Assembly (NCBI RefSeq): GCF_000009765.2 | Contig: NC_003155.5 | Location: 1,426,001-1,490,000, forward strand | Reading direction: 5' to 3' | From: Streptomyces avermitilis MA-4680 = NBRC 14893 | GTDB lineage: Bacteria > Actinomycetota > Actinomycetes > Streptomycetales > Streptomycetaceae | DNA length: 64,000 nt | Part shown: one piece after another, positions 25,671 to 34,051 of the stretch | Numbering within the stretch: position 1 is the stretch's first letter | How the letters are laid out: every line of letters begins with the position of its first letter | Position numbers and translations under genes: made by a program | Notes under the pieces: generated by a model | Databases searched by the model: none | Told to the model about the DNA's origin: nothing | Seen by the model: the letters and a program-made list of their open reading frames with translations, nothing else

Positions 25671-26057
25671 ATGAGCACGAACAGCAACCGCTACGAGTCC
25701 GCCGTCGCCCGCTACTTCGAGGCCTGGAACGCGGGTGACCAGGACGCGCTCACCAAGGCGGTCGCCGCCGCCTGGACCGAGGACGGGAGCTACACCGACC
25801 CGCTGGCCGATGTCAGGGGCCACGAGCAGATCACGGCCGTGATCGCGGCGGCGCACGAGCAGTTCCCGGGGTTCGCCTTCCGGCTCACCGGCACGGTCGA
25901 CGGGCACCACGACATCGCCCGCTTCGCCTGGGAGCTGGTGAACGAGGCGGACGGCTCGGCACCCGTCGCCGGGTCCGACGTGATCACCCTGGACGGCGAG
26001 GACCGCATCCGGAGCGTGCAGGGGTTCCTGGACCGCGTGCCGGCCGGAGCCGCCTGA
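25671..26057 (+). CDS. SnoaL-like / NTF2-fold protein
   Basis: A 128-residue NTF2-superfamily protein. The fold is recognised from ESAVARYFEAWNAGDQDAL, then DGSYTDPLADVRGHEQI, ARFAWELVNEADG and a final DRIRSVQGFLDRV. Related proteins are polyketide cyclases, isomerases or plain ligand-binding pockets, and no catalytic assignment is possible. GGAGG ten bases before the ATG supports the start. It is monocistronic and followed by a strong bidirectional terminator. Confidence 0.8.
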   Translation: MSTNSNRYESAVARYFEAWNAGDQDALTKAVAAAWTEDGSYTDPLADVRGHEQITAVIAAAHEQFPGFAFRLTGTVDGHHDIARFAWELVNEADGSAPVAGSDVITLDGEDRIRSVQGFLDRVPAGAA

Positions 26058-26086
26058 GCCAGCTGCGCCGTCCTGACCGCGCGTGG

Positions 26087-26125
26087 TCGTCGAGCCGGCC
26101 GGCCCGGCCCCGGCCGGCTCGACGA
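26087..26125. terminator. 16-bp perfect-stem bidirectional terminator
   Basis: Positions 26087-26102 pair perfectly with 26110-26125 around a seven-base loop. It sits between the convergent SnoaL-like and aldo/keto reductase genes. Confidence 0.85.
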
Positions 26126-26140
26126 GGAGCGCCTGGACCG

Positions 26141-27136
26141 TCAGGGCCTCGGCTTGATGATCGCCTCGATCCGGGCCAGTTCCTCCGCGTCGAAGTCCAG
26201 CGTGCGGGTGGCCGCCACGCTGTCCTCCACCTGCCGGGCGCTGCTCGCACCGATGAGGGCGGAGGTGACCCGGCCGCCGCGCAGGACCCAGGCCAGGGCG
26301 AGCTGGGCGAGGGTCTGGCCGCGGGACTTGGCGATGTCGTCGAGGGCGCGCAGCTGTCGTACGAGATCCTCGGTGACCGTGTCCGCGCTGAGGAACGGGC
26401 TGTCGCTCGCGGCGCGCGAGTCCTCCGGGATGCCGTCGAGGTAGCGGCCGGTCAGCAGGCCCTGCTCCAGCGGGGAGTAGGCGATGGAGCCGATCTGCAG
26501 TTCGTCGAGGGTGTCCAGGAGGCCTTCCTCGGGACGGCGGTCGAGCATCGAGTAGCGCGGCTGGTGGATGAGGAGCGGGGTGCCCAGTTCGCCGAGGATG
26601 CGGGCGGCCTCCCGGGTCTGCTCCGGCGAGTAGTTGGAGACGCCGGCGTACAGCGCCTTGCCCTGCTGGACCGCCGAGTGCAGGGCGCCCATCGTCTCCT
26701 CCAGAGGAGTCTCCGGGTCGGGGCGGTGCGAGTAGAAGATGTCGACGTGGTCCAGGCCCATTCGGGTGAGGCTCTGGTCGAGCGAGGAGAGCAGGTACTT
26801 GCGCGAGCCCCACTCGCCGTACGGGCCCGGCCACATCAGATGGCCGGCCTTGGTCGAGATGACCAGCTCGTCGCGGTAGGGCGCGAAGTCCGCCCTCAGG
26901 GCGTCACCGAGGGCCGACTCGGCGGCACCGGGCGGCGGACCGTAGTTGTTGGCCAGGTCGAAGTGCGTGATGCCGAGGTCGAAGGCGCGGCGCAGGATCT
27001 GCCGCTGGGTCTCCACCGGCCGGTCGGGGCCGAAGTTGTGCCACAGGCCGAGCGACAGCGCGGGGAGCTTCAGACCGCTGCGTCCGGTGCGGCGGTACGG
27101 CATGGCCTCATATCGGGCGGAATCTGCGGTGTACAA
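26141..27136 (-). CDS. Aldo/keto reductase (YghZ-like)
   Basis: A 331-residue NADPH-dependent aldo/keto reductase. The catalytic tetrad is visible: Asp in THFDLANNYG, Tyr in NNYGPPPGAAE, Lys in ISTKAGHLMW and His in IFYSHRPDPE. The GPPPG insertion and WGSRKYLLSSLDQSL place it near E. coli YghZ, which reduces aldehydes such as L-glyceraldehyde 3-phosphate. The reading frame begins at a TTG with GGAG eight bases upstream; an ATG at MPYRRTG eleven codons later is the alternative. A LysR gene is divergent from it and may regulate it. Confidence 0.88.
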   Translation of the reverse strand: MYTADSARYEAMPYRRTGRSGLKLPALSLGLWHNFGPDRPVETQRQILRRAFDLGITHFDLANNYGPPPGAAESALGDALRADFAPYRDELVISTKAGHLMWPGPYGEWGSRKYLLSSLDQSLTRMGLDHVDIFYSHRPDPETPLEETMGALHSAVQQGKALYAGVSNYSPEQTREAARILGELGTPLLIHQPRYSMLDRRPEEGLLDTLDELQIGSIAYSPLEQGLLTGRYLDGIPEDSRAASDSPFLSADTVTEDLVRQLRALDDIAKSRGQTLAQLALAWVLRGGRVTSALIGASSARQVEDSVAATRTLDFDAEELARIEAIIKPRP

Positions 27137-27279
27137 CGTGCACTCCAGGAGGGCGGCTTCGTGGGAACGTCCGCGTGCGGGCGAACGTCCGTGTAGAGAC
27201 GTCGTCCACTCTCACCTGCCTCGCGGGCATCGGTCCAACAGAAGAATCGGATGAGATTCAGCGTCTAGACTTCTCAATC

Positions 27280-28158
27280 ATGGAACTGCGCCACCTTCAG
27301 CATTTCGTCGCCGTCGCCGAGGACCAGCACTTCACCCGGGCAGCCGAACGGCTGATGGTGTCGCAGTCGGGGCTGTCCGCCTCGATCCGCGCCCTGGAGC
27401 GGGAGCTCCAGGCCCCGCTGTTCGTCCGCACCACCCGCAGTGTCACGCTCACCGAGGCCGGCCGCGCGCTGCTGGGCGAGGCGGAGCGGATCCTGGCCCA
27501 GGTCCGGGCGGCTCACGACGCGGTGGCGGCCGTGCAGGGCGTGCTGCGCGGCACGCTCTCGCTGGGCACCGAGCAGTGCATCGCCGGGGTGCATGTGGCC
27601 CGGCTGCTCGCCGGGTTCCGGCGGCAGCATCCGGATGTGGAGATCCGGTTGCGCCAGGCGGGCTCGGGTGCGCTGGCGGAGGAAGTCGCCGCCGGGCGTC
27701 TCGATCTGGCCTTCGCGGTCCGGACGGAGACGGACACCGACCAGTTGCGCTCCGTGCCACTGACCGGCGAGCCGATGACCGTGCTCTGCCACCCGACCCA
27801 CCCGCTCGCGACGGCCGGCGCGGTCATGCCGGAGGACCTGGGCGGTGAGGCGTTCGTCGACTTCCACCCGGACTGGGGGCCGCGCCGCATCACCGACGCC
27901 GCCTTCGCCGCCGCGGGCGTGAGGAGGACCGTCGCGCTGGAGGTCAATGATGTGCACAGCCTGCTCGACCTGGTCGAGGAGGGTCTCGGCGTCGCCGTGG
28001 TGCCCCGGCACTTCCGGCACAAGCGTGAGGCGCTCACGGCTCTTCCGCTGAAGGGCACGGGCGAGACGGTGTACGAGACCGTCGCCATCCTTCCTCCCTC
28101 CGCGGCCACCAGTCCGGCGGCCCGGGCGCTGATGACCTTGCTGGAAGAGGAGTTCTAG
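27280..28158 (+). CDS. LysR-family transcriptional regulator
   Basis: A 292-residue LysR-type regulator. The winged helix-turn-helix is at residues 1-60 (MELRHLQHFVAVAEDQHFTRAAERL, SQSGLSASIRALERELQAPLF), followed by the linker helix and a periplasmic-binding-like effector domain (~90-290). It is divergent from the aldo/keto reductase gene across 143 bp, the standard arrangement for a LysR protein and its target. A TAGACT -10-like box at 27266-27271 lies only nine bases before the ATG and no Shine-Dalgarno is seen, suggesting a near-leaderless message. Confidence 0.9.
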   Translation: MELRHLQHFVAVAEDQHFTRAAERLMVSQSGLSASIRALERELQAPLFVRTTRSVTLTEAGRALLGEAERILAQVRAAHDAVAAVQGVLRGTLSLGTEQCIAGVHVARLLAGFRRQHPDVEIRLRQAGSGALAEEVAAGRLDLAFAVRTETDTDQLRSVPLTGEPMTVLCHPTHPLATAGAVMPEDLGGEAFVDFHPDWGPRRITDAAFAAAGVRRTVALEVNDVHSLLDLVEEGLGVAVVPRHFRHKREALTALPLKGTGETVYETVAILPPSAATSPAARALMTLLEEEF

Positions 28159-28313
28159 CGCACCTGGAGAGGTGCCGAGAGGGGTCCCACCGCTCCCGAC
28201 CGGGCCGTCGTGCCGCCGCGGACTCGCGAGCGTCCGGCACACGAACCGCGTTCAGGAGTGGGCAGCGCATCGCCGCCCAGGCGTGAGGGGCAGCGATGCG
28301 CGAGGGTGGACCC

Positions 28314-28829
28314 ATGCACGCAAAGGACGTCCTCACCGACGCGTACAGCCGCATCCAGGAAGAAGTGCACGCCGCCGTCGAGGGCCTGGCGCCTGACGTC
28401 CTCAACGCCCGGCCCGCCGACGACGCCAACTCCATCTCATGGCTCGTCTGGCATCTCACCCGTGTCCAGGACGACCACCTGGCCGATGCCTCAGGGCTCG
28501 ACCAGGTCTGGCCGGCCCAGGGCTGGGACAAGCGCTTCGGACTCGACCTGCCCCGCCGGGACACGGGATACGGCCACAGCCCCCGGCAGGTGGCGAAGGT
28601 GCGGGTGGACTCGGGCGAGCTCCTGCTCGGGTACTACGACGCCGTGCACGAACAGTCGCTGGAGTTCATCCGCGGGCTCACCGCCAAGGACCTGGAGCGT
28701 GTCGTGGACGAGCGCTGGACGCCGGCCGTCACGCTGGGCGCACGGCTCGTGAGCGTCCTGGCCGACGATCTGCAACACGTCGGCCAGGCCGCCTACGTAC
28801 GAGGGCTCCTTCAGAGCGCGGCCTCGTAG
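28314..28829 (+). CDS. DinB / DUF664 family protein
   Basis: A 171-residue four-helix-bundle protein of the DinB superfamily, to which mycothiol-, bacillithiol- and glutathione-dependent S-transferases belong. Candidate metal ligands are His in [14 protein letters not shown] and His in [14 protein letters not shown]. In actinobacteria such proteins often use mycothiol, but the reaction here is unknown. The ATG at 28314 follows GGGTGGA; an in-frame start at 28296 is possible. Its end overlaps the convergent adenosine deaminase gene by 19 bases. Confidence 0.82.
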   Translation: MHAKDVLTDAYSRIQEEVHAAVEGLAPDVLNARPADDANSISWLVWHLTRVQDDHLADASGLDQVWPAQGWDKRFGLDLPRRDTGYGHSPRQVAKVRVDSGELLLGYYDAVHEQSLEFIRGLTAKDLERVVDERWTPAVTLGARLVSVLADDLQHVGQAAYVRGLLQSAAS

Positions 28830-29875
28830 CCGGGAAGCACTACGTCCTGGATGAGGGCGTTGCGCTCGTCGAAGGGGAGGAACGCGCTCTTGAGGGCGTT
28901 CACCGTGACCGTGCGCAGATCGTCCGTGCTCCAGCCCGCCTCCTCGACCAGCAGGGACATCTCACGGGTCATCGTCGTGCCCGACACCAGACGGTTGTCG
29001 GTGTTGAGGGTGACGCGGAAGCCGAGGTCCTTCAGGGCCGTGATGGGGTGCTCGGCGATCGACGTGGCGGCGCCCGTCTGGAGGTTGGAGGTCGGGCACA
29101 TCTCCAGGGCGACGCGGCGATCGCGCACCCAGCCCGCGAGCCGGCCGAGCTTGCCGTCGACGATGTCCTCGGTGATGCGCACGCCGTGGCCGATGCGCTG
29201 GGCGCCGCACACCTGGAGGGCCTGGTGGATGCTGGGCAGACCGTGCGCCTCACCGGCGTGGATGGTGAAGGGGACGTTCTCCCGGCGCAGGTGCTCGAAG
29301 GCGTCCAGGTGGTCGGCGGGCGGGAAACCGTCCTCGGCACCCGCGATGTCGAAGCCGACAACACCCGCGTCGCGGAAGGCGACGGCCAGGTCGGCGGTCT
29401 CCCGGGTGCGGTCGAACATACGCATCCCGCACAGCAGTGTGCCCACCCGGACCGGGGTGCCCGCGGCCGCCGCCTTGGCCATGCCCGCCGCCAGGCCCTC
29501 CTGCACGGTCTCGACGACCTCGGACAGGGTCAGCCCGCCCTTCAGCATCAGCTCGGGGGCGTAGCGCACCTCGCCGTAGACGACACCGTCGGCGGCCAGG
29601 TCCAGGACGTACTCCTCGGCGGTGCGCAGCAGGCCTTCACGGGTCTGCATCACGGCGAGGGTGTGCTCGAAGGTCGCTATGTAGCGCACCAGGTCACCGG
29701 AGTTGGCGGCCTCGTAGTACCAGTCGGCCAGCGCCTGCGGGTCCGTGGTGGGCAGTGTGTGGCCGACCGCCTGTGCCAGCTCCACCAGGGTGGCGGGGCG
29801 CAGACCGCCGTCGAGGTGGTCGTGCAGCACGGCCTTGGGGAGCCGGCGGATGGTGTCGATGTCGAGCGCGGTCAT
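28811..29875 (-). CDS. add: Adenosine deaminase
   Basis: A 354-residue zinc amidohydrolase converting adenosine to inosine in purine salvage. Metal and catalytic motifs are complete: [10 protein letters not shown] (HxH near the N-terminus), TIHAGEAHG (third His and catalytic Glu), the following RIGHGVRI, and [10 protein letters not shown] (catalytic Asp). The length is as expected. It begins 24 bases after the stop of a VOC gene on the same strand, with GAGGAAG as ribosome-binding site, so the two are probably one operon. Confidence 0.93.
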   Translation of the reverse strand: MTALDIDTIRRLPKAVLHDHLDGGLRPATLVELAQAVGHTLPTTDPQALADWYYEAANSGDLVRYIATFEHTLAVMQTREGLLRTAEEYVLDLAADGVVYGEVRYAPELMLKGGLTLSEVVETVQEGLAAGMAKAAAAGTPVRVGTLLCGMRMFDRTRETADLAVAFRDAGVVGFDIAGAEDGFPPADHLDAFEHLRRENVPFTIHAGEAHGLPSIHQALQVCGAQRIGHGVRITEDIVDGKLGRLAGWVRDRRVALEMCPTSNLQTGAATSIAEHPITALKDLGFRVTLNTDNRLVSGTTMTREMSLLVEEAGWSTDDLRTVTVNALKSAFLPFDERNALIQDVVLPGYEAAL

Positions 29876-29899
29876 GCGGTGTCTTCCTCGGCAGGTTCT

Positions 29900-30307
29900 T
29901 CAGTGAGCGGTGGGGGCGGGCGCGGGCTGGAGCAGGTCCCAGCGGTTTCCGTACAGGTCCTGGAAGACGGCGACCGCGCCGTACGGCTCGTACCGCGGCT
30001 CTTCCAGGAAGGCCACGCCCGCGGCGCGCATCCGTGCGTGGTCGCGGGCGAAGTCGTCGGTGTGCAGGAAGAAGCCGACGCGTCCGCCGGTCTGGTCGCC
30101 GATCCGGCCGCGCTGCGCGTCGCCCTTGGCGCGGGCGAGCAGCAGTCCGGTGCCGGCGGCCGCCGATCCCGGCTCGACGACGACCCAGCGGGAGCCGTCG
30201 GGCCGCGACTCGTCCTCCGCGAGGCGGAACCCGAGGGCCTCGGTGTAGAAGCGGATCGCCTCGTCGTAGTCGTCGACAACGAGGGTCACCAGGGCGATGC
30301 GTCTCAT
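29900..30307 (-). CDS. Single-domain VOC family protein
   Basis: A 135-residue VOC protein beginning MRRIALVTLVVDDYDEAIRFY, a glyoxalase/dioxygenase-type first module, with GGRVGFFLHTDDFARDHARM and a C-terminal FQDLYGNRWDLLQP that supplies the usual Glu/His-type metal region. The function is unknown. It is the first gene of a likely two-gene unit with adenosine deaminase. The start at 30307 gives the conserved N-terminus; the upstream frame extension to 30343 lacks support. Confidence 0.83.
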   Translation of the reverse strand: MRRIALVTLVVDDYDEAIRFYTEALGFRLAEDESRPDGSRWVVVEPGSAAAGTGLLLARAKGDAQRGRIGDQTGGRVGFFLHTDDFARDHARMRAAGVAFLEEPRYEPYGAVAVFQDLYGNRWDLLQPAPAPTAH

Positions 30308-30341
30308 CGGGCCTCTCCGACCGTCCAGGGTTATACGTAAC

Positions 30342-30354
30342 ACGTAGCGTACGT
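30342..30354. promoter_or_regulatory. ACGTA-GCG-TACGT inverted repeat upstream of VOC/add
   Basis: A perfect 5-3-5 palindrome 35 bases upstream of the VOC start, within an unusually AT-containing stretch (TTATACGTAACACG precedes it). It is a candidate promoter/operator for the VOC-add unit. Confidence 0.35.
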
Positions 30355-30405
30355 CATCGATCGAGGTGACTTTGTGTCCGGTGGGTCACATGCGCCGGAC
30401 TGACG

Positions 30406-30441
30406 CTGCCCCGGCCCCCGGAGACCCGGGTACCGGGGCAG
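30406..30441 (-). terminator. Hairpin downstream of the M56 gene
   Basis: CTGCCCCGG at 30406-30414 pairs with CCGGGGCAG at 30433-30441. It lies 30 bases beyond the stop of the BlaI-M56 unit transcribed leftward and could end that transcript. Confidence 0.4.
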
Positions 30442-30470
30442 TCTTCATGCCGGAGCCGCCGCCGCGGAGA

Positions 30471-31401
30471 TCAGTCCCGCTCCTCACCTTGCGCGACCTC
30501 GACCTGATGGTGGAAGCCGATGACTCCCGTCGCCGAGGCACAGACGGACAGGGCCGCGCAGGCGACCAGCAGGGCGGCCATCCGGCGCGCTGCGCGACGG
30601 GGCGGGCGCGGCACCGACAGCAGGGCCGCAACCCGCTGCGGCACGGGACCCGTGGCCACCGCGGGCGCGAACGAGGGGCGGTCGCTGTGGGCGGCCCGCA
30701 CGGCCAGGGCGGCCCGGCCGATCGCCCGGGCGGTCAGCCGCCGGTCCCCGACGGCCGCGGCGTGCGGCCTCGTCGGCCACCCGCTCCACCGCGAGCCGGA
30801 TGGCGTCGCCGGCGGCGCGCAGTCCCGGGTGGCAGTGCGCGGCGAGTTCGGCGGCGACGAGGAAGTAGTGGTGGCCGCCCGCGTTGTGGGCCCGCTCGTG
30901 CGCGAACAGCGCCTCGCGCTCGTCCGGGCCGAGACTGCGGAGCATCCCGGTGGTGACGACGATCCGGTGCGGCCTGCCCGGCAGGGCGTACGCGTCCGGC
31001 TGGGGCGAGTCGATGACGCACAGGTCGCCCGCGGTGTGCCGGTCGTCGGCCGCACTGGTCGCCGCCCGGAAGGCACGGGACTGCCGCACGACCGTACGGA
31101 CCAGCGTCCACAGACAGACGGCGAGGGCGCCGACGGAGAAGGCGGCCGCCGGTACGACGAACATGTTCGACGCCGTGCGCAGGGGGTGCACCAGCTCGCC
31201 GAGGGCCGCGAACAGGGGGACTTCGAGCAGGCCGGTCAGGACGAACGCGCCGAGCGCGACCAGGGAACTGCCCGCGAGCACGACCGCGGAGCAGGTCAGC
31301 ATCCACAGCGCGGCCGTGGGCGCGAGACGGTCGAGCGCCCGCCGGGCCAGTACGGGCATCGCGAAGGGCAGCGCGACCGGGATCAACAGCAGGAGGATCA
31401 C
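30471..31401 (-). pseudogene. M56-family (BlaR1-like) membrane metallopeptidase, frameshifted
   Basis: The frame starting at GTG 31401 encodes membrane helices (MILLLLIPVALPFAMPV, LWMLTCSAVVLAGSSLVAL), then the zinc-peptidase motif HERAH in ALFAHERAHNAGGHHYF, and runs well to VERVADEA. It then becomes Arg/Pro-rich nonsense. The family sequence continues in another frame as HAAAVGDRRLTARAIGRAALA and on to a final helix and EVAQGEERD, ending at 30471. The span is 931 bases, one more than a multiple of three, so one extra base near 30761-30769 explains the break. It overlaps the upstream blaI gene by four bases (GTGA). In beta-lactam systems such proteins cleave BlaI. This is either a real pseudogene or a sequencing error. 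Confidence 0.82.
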
Positions 31402-31769
31402 TGTTCACCGGATTCCAGCAGGTCCCGCAGGACTCGCTCGTCGTCTTCGCTGAGCTGGGCGACGAACCGCGCGAGGGCGGTGTGCCGGTCGCTGTCCCGG
31501 TCGAGCTCGGTGTGCATACGCCGGGCGGTCAGGCCCGGGGCGTCCTGAACGGGGAAGTAGGCGTAGCCGCGGCCATGGCGCTCGCGTCCGACGATGCCCT
31601 TCTCATGCAGCCGGGAGAGGATCGTGGTCACCGTCGTACGAGCCAGCCCCGCGCCGAGGCCGAGCTGCACCTGCCCCGGGGTCCGGGGCACGCCCGCGGC
31701 CCACAGCGCGGCCATGACGGTGGCTTCGAGTTCGCCCGCCGGTCGGCGTTCGTCCTTCGCTTCGGCCAT
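31398..31769 (-). CDS. BlaI/MecI/CopY-family repressor
   Basis: A 123-residue winged-helix repressor. LEATVMAALWAAGVPRTPGQVQ and LARTTVTTILSRLHEKGIVGRERHGRGYAYFP form the DNA-binding domain; the C-terminal helices (LARFVAQLSEDDERVLRDLLES) serve dimerisation. BlaI proteins bind TACA/TGTA operators and are inactivated by an M56 peptidase; the M56 gene follows with a four-base overlap. A matching palindrome (GTCTACA-GTGT-TGTAGAC) lies 25 bases upstream of the start, so autoregulation is likely. Confidence 0.9.
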   Translation of the reverse strand: MAEAKDERRPAGELEATVMAALWAAGVPRTPGQVQLGLGAGLARTTVTTILSRLHEKGIVGRERHGRGYAYFPVQDAPGLTARRMHTELDRDSDRHTALARFVAQLSEDDERVLRDLLESGEQ

Positions 31770-31793
31770 GGGAACCTTCCTCGCCCTGCAATC

Positions 31794-31811
31794 GTCTACA
31801 GTGTTGTAGAC
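31794..31811. promoter_or_regulatory. BlaI-type operator GTCTACA-N4-TGTAGAC
   Basis: Perfect 7-bp inverted repeats separated by GTGT, containing the TACA/TGTA core of BlaI/MecI boxes, directly upstream of the blaI-like gene. It overlaps the expected promoter of the BlaI-M56 unit. Confidence 0.75.
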
Positions 31812-31968
31812 CGTGTACGGATTGTAATCGTCGCGGGCCCGGTCCCGGCTGTGCCCGCACGCCCGTTTCGACTGTGCCCGCACGACCATTATGGAAGGGG
31901 CCCACGAGGATGACCGCCGCCCTGTACATCTCGCCGTTCCGCGCGGTCGGTGCTCCCGGGGTGCCGTC

Positions 31969-32820
31969 ATGAAGCGCGAGGACGCCTCCGACCTCGCCGG
32001 CTCGACGGCGGTGGGCGCGCTGGTGGCCTTCGTACTGCTGGCGCTCACCGTGTCCGGCCGGGCGGGCGACCCGCTGTTCGGGGACGCGGACCTGTTCGAC
32101 TGGTCGGTCACCCATCGCCCCCCGGTCGCCGTCGCAGTGGCACGTGCAGTGACGTACACGGGCACGGGCTTCATTCCCTACGCACTGGTCGTCCTGGCCG
32201 GGCTCCTGGTGGGCCGCACGGCGCGGCAGCGGCTCTTCTCCGTCGCCGCCGCGCTCCTCTGCCTGGCCGCCGGCCAGGCCGTCCGGTACGGCGTGATGTC
32301 CCTGATCGCCCGCCCGCGGCCCGCGACGGCGGGCTGGTCCACGCATGCCTCCGGCTGGTCCTTCCCGTCCGGTCACACCACGACGTCCGCGATCACCGCG
32401 GGGCTGCTCGTTCTCGCGGTCCTGGCGCGCGCCCCGCGCGGCAGAGGTCCGCTCGCCGTGGCCATCGGCTGCTGGGGTGTTCTGGTCGGACTCACCCGCG
32501 TCTATCTGGGCGTCCACTGGTTCTCGGACGTCCTGGGCGGCTGGCTGTTCGCCCTGTGCTGGCTGAGCCTGAGCGCCTACGTCGTCACCCGCATCGCTCC
32601 TCCCGTCCTCCACGAGATAGCGGCCTCCCGTCACCGCCCAGGTCCTACGACGGAAGAGCGCCGCCATGACTCCCCCACCAGCACCGAAGACCCCCTCGAC
32701 CCTGCTCCGCCGCCATCTCGGACGGGCCGTCGGCGCGGCCTATCTCGCCGCCGCGACCGCGCCGGGACCAGGGATGTGGCTGCGTCATCCGCACCGGATC
32801 GCCGTCGTCGGCCTTCCTGA
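31969..32820 (+). CDS. PAP2-family membrane phosphatase
   Basis: An integral membrane phosphatase of the PAP2 superfamily with six predicted helices. The three catalytic motifs are intact: ARPRP, SFPSGHTTT and TRVYLGVHWFSDVLGG. It probably hydrolyses a lipid phosphate or undecaprenyl pyrophosphate. The reading frame gives 283 residues, but the last ~50 (Arg/Pro/Ser-rich, starting about TEERRHDSP) overlap the next gene by 155 bases and look noncoding in this frame. The functional protein probably ends near 32660, so a recent loss of the original stop is possible. It is divergent from blaI. Confidence 0.83.
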   Translation: MKREDASDLAGSTAVGALVAFVLLALTVSGRAGDPLFGDADLFDWSVTHRPPVAVAVARAVTYTGTGFIPYALVVLAGLLVGRTARQRLFSVAAALLCLAAGQAVRYGVMSLIARPRPATAGWSTHASGWSFPSGHTTTSAITAGLLVLAVLARAPRGRGPLAVAIGCWGVLVGLTRVYLGVHWFSDVLGGWLFALCWLSLSAYVVTRIAPPVLHEIAASRHRPGPTTEERRHDSPTSTEDPLDPAPPPSRTGRRRGLSRRRDRAGTRDVAASSAPDRRRRPS

Positions 32821-33718
32821 CTTATCCCTGAACACGGCCCCGTTCCTGCTGTCGCTCGTCCTGTTCACTGCCGGACTGCAGGTCCCCCCGCGGGATCTCG
32901 GTCGGCTGGTCGGACGACCGGCCGCCCTGCTGACCGGTCTCGCGCTGCATCTGCTCGCGCCGCTGCTCATCGTGCCGGGGGTGGCGTTCGCCCTGCGCCA
33001 GTCCCCCGACAGCGACGGCGGCAGCGGGCTGGTCGCCGCGATGATCCTGGTCGTCGCGATGCCCGTGGCCGCCGGGGCCACGGTGTGGACGGGCGCGGGC
33101 GAAGGAGACCAGTCCACGACCGTCGGGCTCGTGCTCGCGTCCACGCTCGCCAGTCCGCTGACCGTCCCGTTCACCGTGACGGCCCTGTGTCCCCTGCTCA
33201 GCGCCGACTACGCGGACACCCTGGCCGGGGCGGCCCGCATCGCGGGGAGCGGGTTCGCGCTCACGGGAGTCGTGCTGCCCTGCGCCGCCGGTCTGGTGGC
33301 CCGGCTCGCCCTGCCCCGCCGCGCCCTGGACGCACTCCTGCACGCGGCGGTCCCCACGGCGGCCTTGGGCTCGCTCCTGCTGACGTACGTCAACGCCAGC
33401 GGCGTACTCGGCCCCTTCCTCACCCGGCCCCGGCCGGTCCTGCTCGCGGCGGCGCTGGCCGTCGCCGCGACGGTGTGCGGGCTGTCCTTCGCCCTGGGCC
33501 GGATCACGGCCCGCGTACTGCGCCTCGACGCCCACGCCGGGGCCTCGGTGACGCTCGCCTGCGGGATGAACAACAGCAGCGCGAGCGCCGTGCTGATCAC
33601 GACGGCGCTGCCCGACCGGCCGCAGGTGCTGCTGCCCGTCCTCGCGTACGGCCTGTTGCAGAAGGTGGCGGCGGGCCGTGTCGTACGGGGCGGTCACCAC
33701 TCCGGAAGAGGTGCGTGA
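32666..33718 (+). CDS. Bile acid:sodium symporter (BASS) family transporter
   Basis: A 350-residue membrane protein with eight to nine hydrophobic helices. The BASS signature regions are LLSLVLFTAGLQVPPRDL near the N-terminus, AMPVAAGATVWTGAGEGDQS in the crossing region, and GASVTLACGMNNSSASAVLI near the C-terminus. Substrates in this family include bile acids, pantoate and other organic anions; here the substrate is unknown. The first ~35 codons overlap the PAP2 frame; an ATG at 32774 would remove most of the overlap. The preceding ribosome-binding site (GAAGAG) is weak. Confidence 0.78.
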   Translation: MTPPPAPKTPSTLLRRHLGRAVGAAYLAAATAPGPGMWLRHPHRIAVVGLPDLSLNTAPFLLSLVLFTAGLQVPPRDLGRLVGRPAALLTGLALHLLAPLLIVPGVAFALRQSPDSDGGSGLVAAMILVVAMPVAAGATVWTGAGEGDQSTTVGLVLASTLASPLTVPFTVTALCPLLSADYADTLAGAARIAGSGFALTGVVLPCAAGLVARLALPRRALDALLHAAVPTAALGSLLLTYVNASGVLGPFLTRPRPVLLAAALAVAATVCGLSFALGRITARVLRLDAHAGASVTLACGMNNSSASAVLITTALPDRPQVLLPVLAYGLLQKVAAGRVVRGGHHSGRGA

Positions 33719-34051
33719 CAGCGGTGGCGTTCCCCGGGCGCGGATTCCGTTGGTGGCCGGGGGAACCGGCGCCGGTTCCACCGTGCACGGCTGCGCCGTT
33801 GAGCGCCTGTGCCACGGCACCCAGGTCCCATCCGGTGGCTCCGGGACGGGCTGCCCGTGGCCGCTCGCGCCCGCCGTGGCCGCCGGGGCGGCGGGAGCGG
33901 TGTGCCGGCCGCGGAGCTGGGGACCGGCGCCGCGGCACCTCTTCGAACATCGGTCATGCGGGCGGTTCCACGAGCGGCTGGTGGCCGCCAGGACCCGGCC
34001 GTCGGCCGGCGCCGTCCTTGTGCGATGCCGGCCAGTACCGTATCCGCGGCC
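33719..34051. other. 333-bp convergent intergenic region
   Basis: No supported gene between the BASS gene and the convergent P450 gene. It contains the perfect 18-bp palindrome GGAACCGGCGCCGGTTCC at 33762-33779, which could form a terminator hairpin for the BASS transcript. Confidence 0.5.

Noticed and set aside
31969..33718. PAP2 and BASS genes as a lipid-recycling pair
   Set aside because: The overlap is probably an annotation or indel effect; nothing in the BASS sequence points to a lipid substrate.
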